Shown here: piece by piece, positions 6,605-7,515 of the stretch
Numbering within the stretch: the stretch's first letter is position 1
How the letters are laid out: each line of letters starts with the position of its first letter
Assembly: GCA_003523185.1 (NCBI GenBank)
Contig: DPGN01000073.1
Span: 1-7,515, forward strand
DNA: 7,515 nucleotides
Direction: 5' to 3'
From: Halieaceae bacterium
GTDB lineage: Bacteria > Pseudomonadota > Gammaproteobacteria > Pseudomonadales > Halieaceae
The notes under the pieces: generated by a model
The model's input: only the letters and a program-made list of their open reading frames with translations
What the model was told of the DNA's origin: nothing
The model's database searches: none
Position numbers and translations under genes: made by a program

Positions 6605-7515
6605 TAATTGAGTCCTTCAAAAAAGTTCTTTACGCCATCAAACCAACTCGACTGCCGTGGCGACTGATCGCCTCCCTCGCCCAGGGAGGTACGGAACTTT
6701 TCCAGAAGCTCCTTCTGCTCGCCATTGAGGTTAACAGGCGTCTCAACCACGGCGCGACATAGTAAGTCACCTACCGGGCCGCCACGAACAGGCTGGACAC
6801 CTTTACCGCGCAATCTAAACAACTTGCCGGTCTGAGTTTCGGCGGGGATACGCAACTTCACCCGACCATCCAGCGTTGGTATCTCGTGCTCACCACCCAA
6901 AGCGGCATCGGCAAAACTGATAGGGAACTCGCAGTAGAGGTTTCGGCCATCGCGTTCAAACAGCGAGTGCTGTTTAACCGAAATTTGAACGTACAAATCG
7001 CCGTTGGGACCACCCGCCGGACCTGCCTCACCCTCACCACTGAGCCGTATGCGGTCTCCCGTATCAACACCTGGAGGAACTTTGACGGAGAGCGTCTTGG
7101 TTTTCTCGACCAGCCCCTGACCACGACAGCTACCGCAAGGGTCATCAATGCTCTGACCACGGCCTCGACACGTTGGGCAGGTCTGTTGAACCTGAAAGAA
7201 GCCCTGTTGCATACGAACCTGGCCACTGCCACCACAGCTGTTACAGGTGGTTGGGCTGGTACCGGGTTTCGCGCCACTACCGTCACAGGTATCGCAGTGT
7301 TGAAGCGAAGGCACCTTAATTTCAGCGGTTTTACCGCGAACTGCATCCTCAAGCGTTACCTCGAGGGTGTAACGCAAATCAGAGCCTCGCTGAGGCCCCT
7401 GACGTCGACCACCGCCGCCACCGAAAATATCGCCAAAGACATCACCGAAAATATCGCTGAAGCTGCCACCCTGGAAGCCACCGCCACCCATTTGAGGATC
7501 AACGCCCGCGTGACC
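6604..7515 (-). CDS. dnaJ: Chaperone DnaJ (5' part beyond the right edge)
   Basis: Hsp40 co-chaperone that delivers unfolded proteins to DnaK and stimulates its ATPase. The 303 visible codons begin with GHAGVDPQ, which corresponds to about residue 70 of E. coli DnaJ (376 residues), so the J domain with its HPD motif lies outside. Present are the Gly/Phe-rich linker with FSDIFGDVFGDIFGG (visible residues 19-33) and all four CxxCxGxG zinc motifs: CDTCDGSG (74-81), CNSCGGSG (91-98), CPTCRGRG (113-120) and CGSCRGQG (127-134). The two substrate-binding beta domains follow (GDRIRLSGEGEAG, GDLYVQISVKQH, TLDGRVKLRIP, GDLLCRAVVETP), then the C-terminal tail with FDGVKNFFE. The frame stays open to the window edge; the Met at 7491 is internal, not the start. 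The cluster probably begins further upstream with dnaK, as is usual, but this is not visible. Confidence 0.98.
   Translation of the reverse strand, partial: GHAGVDPQMGGGGFQGGSFSDIFGDVFGDIFGGGGGRRQGPQRGSDLRYTLEVTLEDAVRGKTAEIKVPSLQHCDTCDGSGAKPGTSPTTCNSCGGSGQVRMQQGFFQVQQTCPTCRGRGQSIDDPCGSCRGQGLVEKTKTLSVKVPPGVDTGDRIRLSGEGEAGPAGGPNGDLYVQISVKQHSLFERDGRNLYCEFPISFADAALGGEHEIPTLDGRVKLRIPAETQTGKLFRLRGKGVQPVRGGPVGDLLCRAVVETPVNLNGEQKELLEKFRTSLGEGGDQSPRQSSWFDGVKNFFEGLN
6613..6618 (-). promoter_or_regulatory. Ribosome binding site of dapB, inside the dnaJ 3' end
   Basis: GAAGGA on the minus strand, 8 bases before the dapB ATG and within the last codons of dnaJ. With the TAATG junction this supports co-transcription and re-initiation by ribosomes finishing dnaJ. 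Confidence 0.65.

Noticed and set aside
7489..7491. Internal Met codon as a start for a short DnaJ without the J domain
   Set aside because: The reading frame continues upstream to the window edge with DnaJ-like sequence (GHAGVDPQ), so the gene is simply cut by the window.

Overview
The window carries seven protein genes, all on the minus strand, and looks like ordinary chromosomal sequence from a gammaproteobacterium. The dnaJ-dapB junction, a CnoX/YbbN-type thioredoxin-TPR protein ending in the same kind of tail as the Escherichia coli protein, and a full-domain AceK all point to this class. Moderate GC content and several acyl-CoA catabolism genes would suit an aerobic marine lineage such as OM60/NOR5 (Halieaceae) or a relative, but that placement is inference. 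No RNA gene, mobile element, CRISPR array or phage gene was seen.

In the direction of transcription (right to left) there are two blocks. The first is dnaJ (its 5' part lies beyond the right edge), dapB and cnoX. dnaJ and dapB overlap by one base, and cnoX follows 11 bases after dapB. The block joins a DnaK co-chaperone, a lysine/cell-wall biosynthesis enzyme and a chaperone-thioredoxin. A weak terminator-like hairpin follows cnoX.

The second block starts after a 143-base intergenic region (4801-4943) that holds a plausible sigma-70 promoter and two short inverted repeats. It reads: acyl-CoA dehydrogenase A, acyl-CoA dehydrogenase B, a short-chain dehydrogenase/reductase, then aceK (its 3' end lies beyond the left edge). 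Gaps are 30, 2 and 14 bases, so a single transcript is likely. The two dehydrogenases look like partner subunits of one heteromeric enzyme: neither has the C-terminal catalytic glutamate of medium-chain enzymes, but the first has a glutamate at the alternative position used by isovaleryl-CoA dehydrogenase.

Taken together, the second block suggests breakdown of an unidentified acyl-CoA, yielding acetyl-CoA, tied to control of isocitrate dehydrogenase by AceK, which sets the flow between the TCA cycle and the glyoxylate bypass. The most notable points are this aceK placement, the paired dehydrogenases, the dnaJ-dapB-cnoX grouping and a strong hairpin early in aceK. I did not find a convincing wholly new system.
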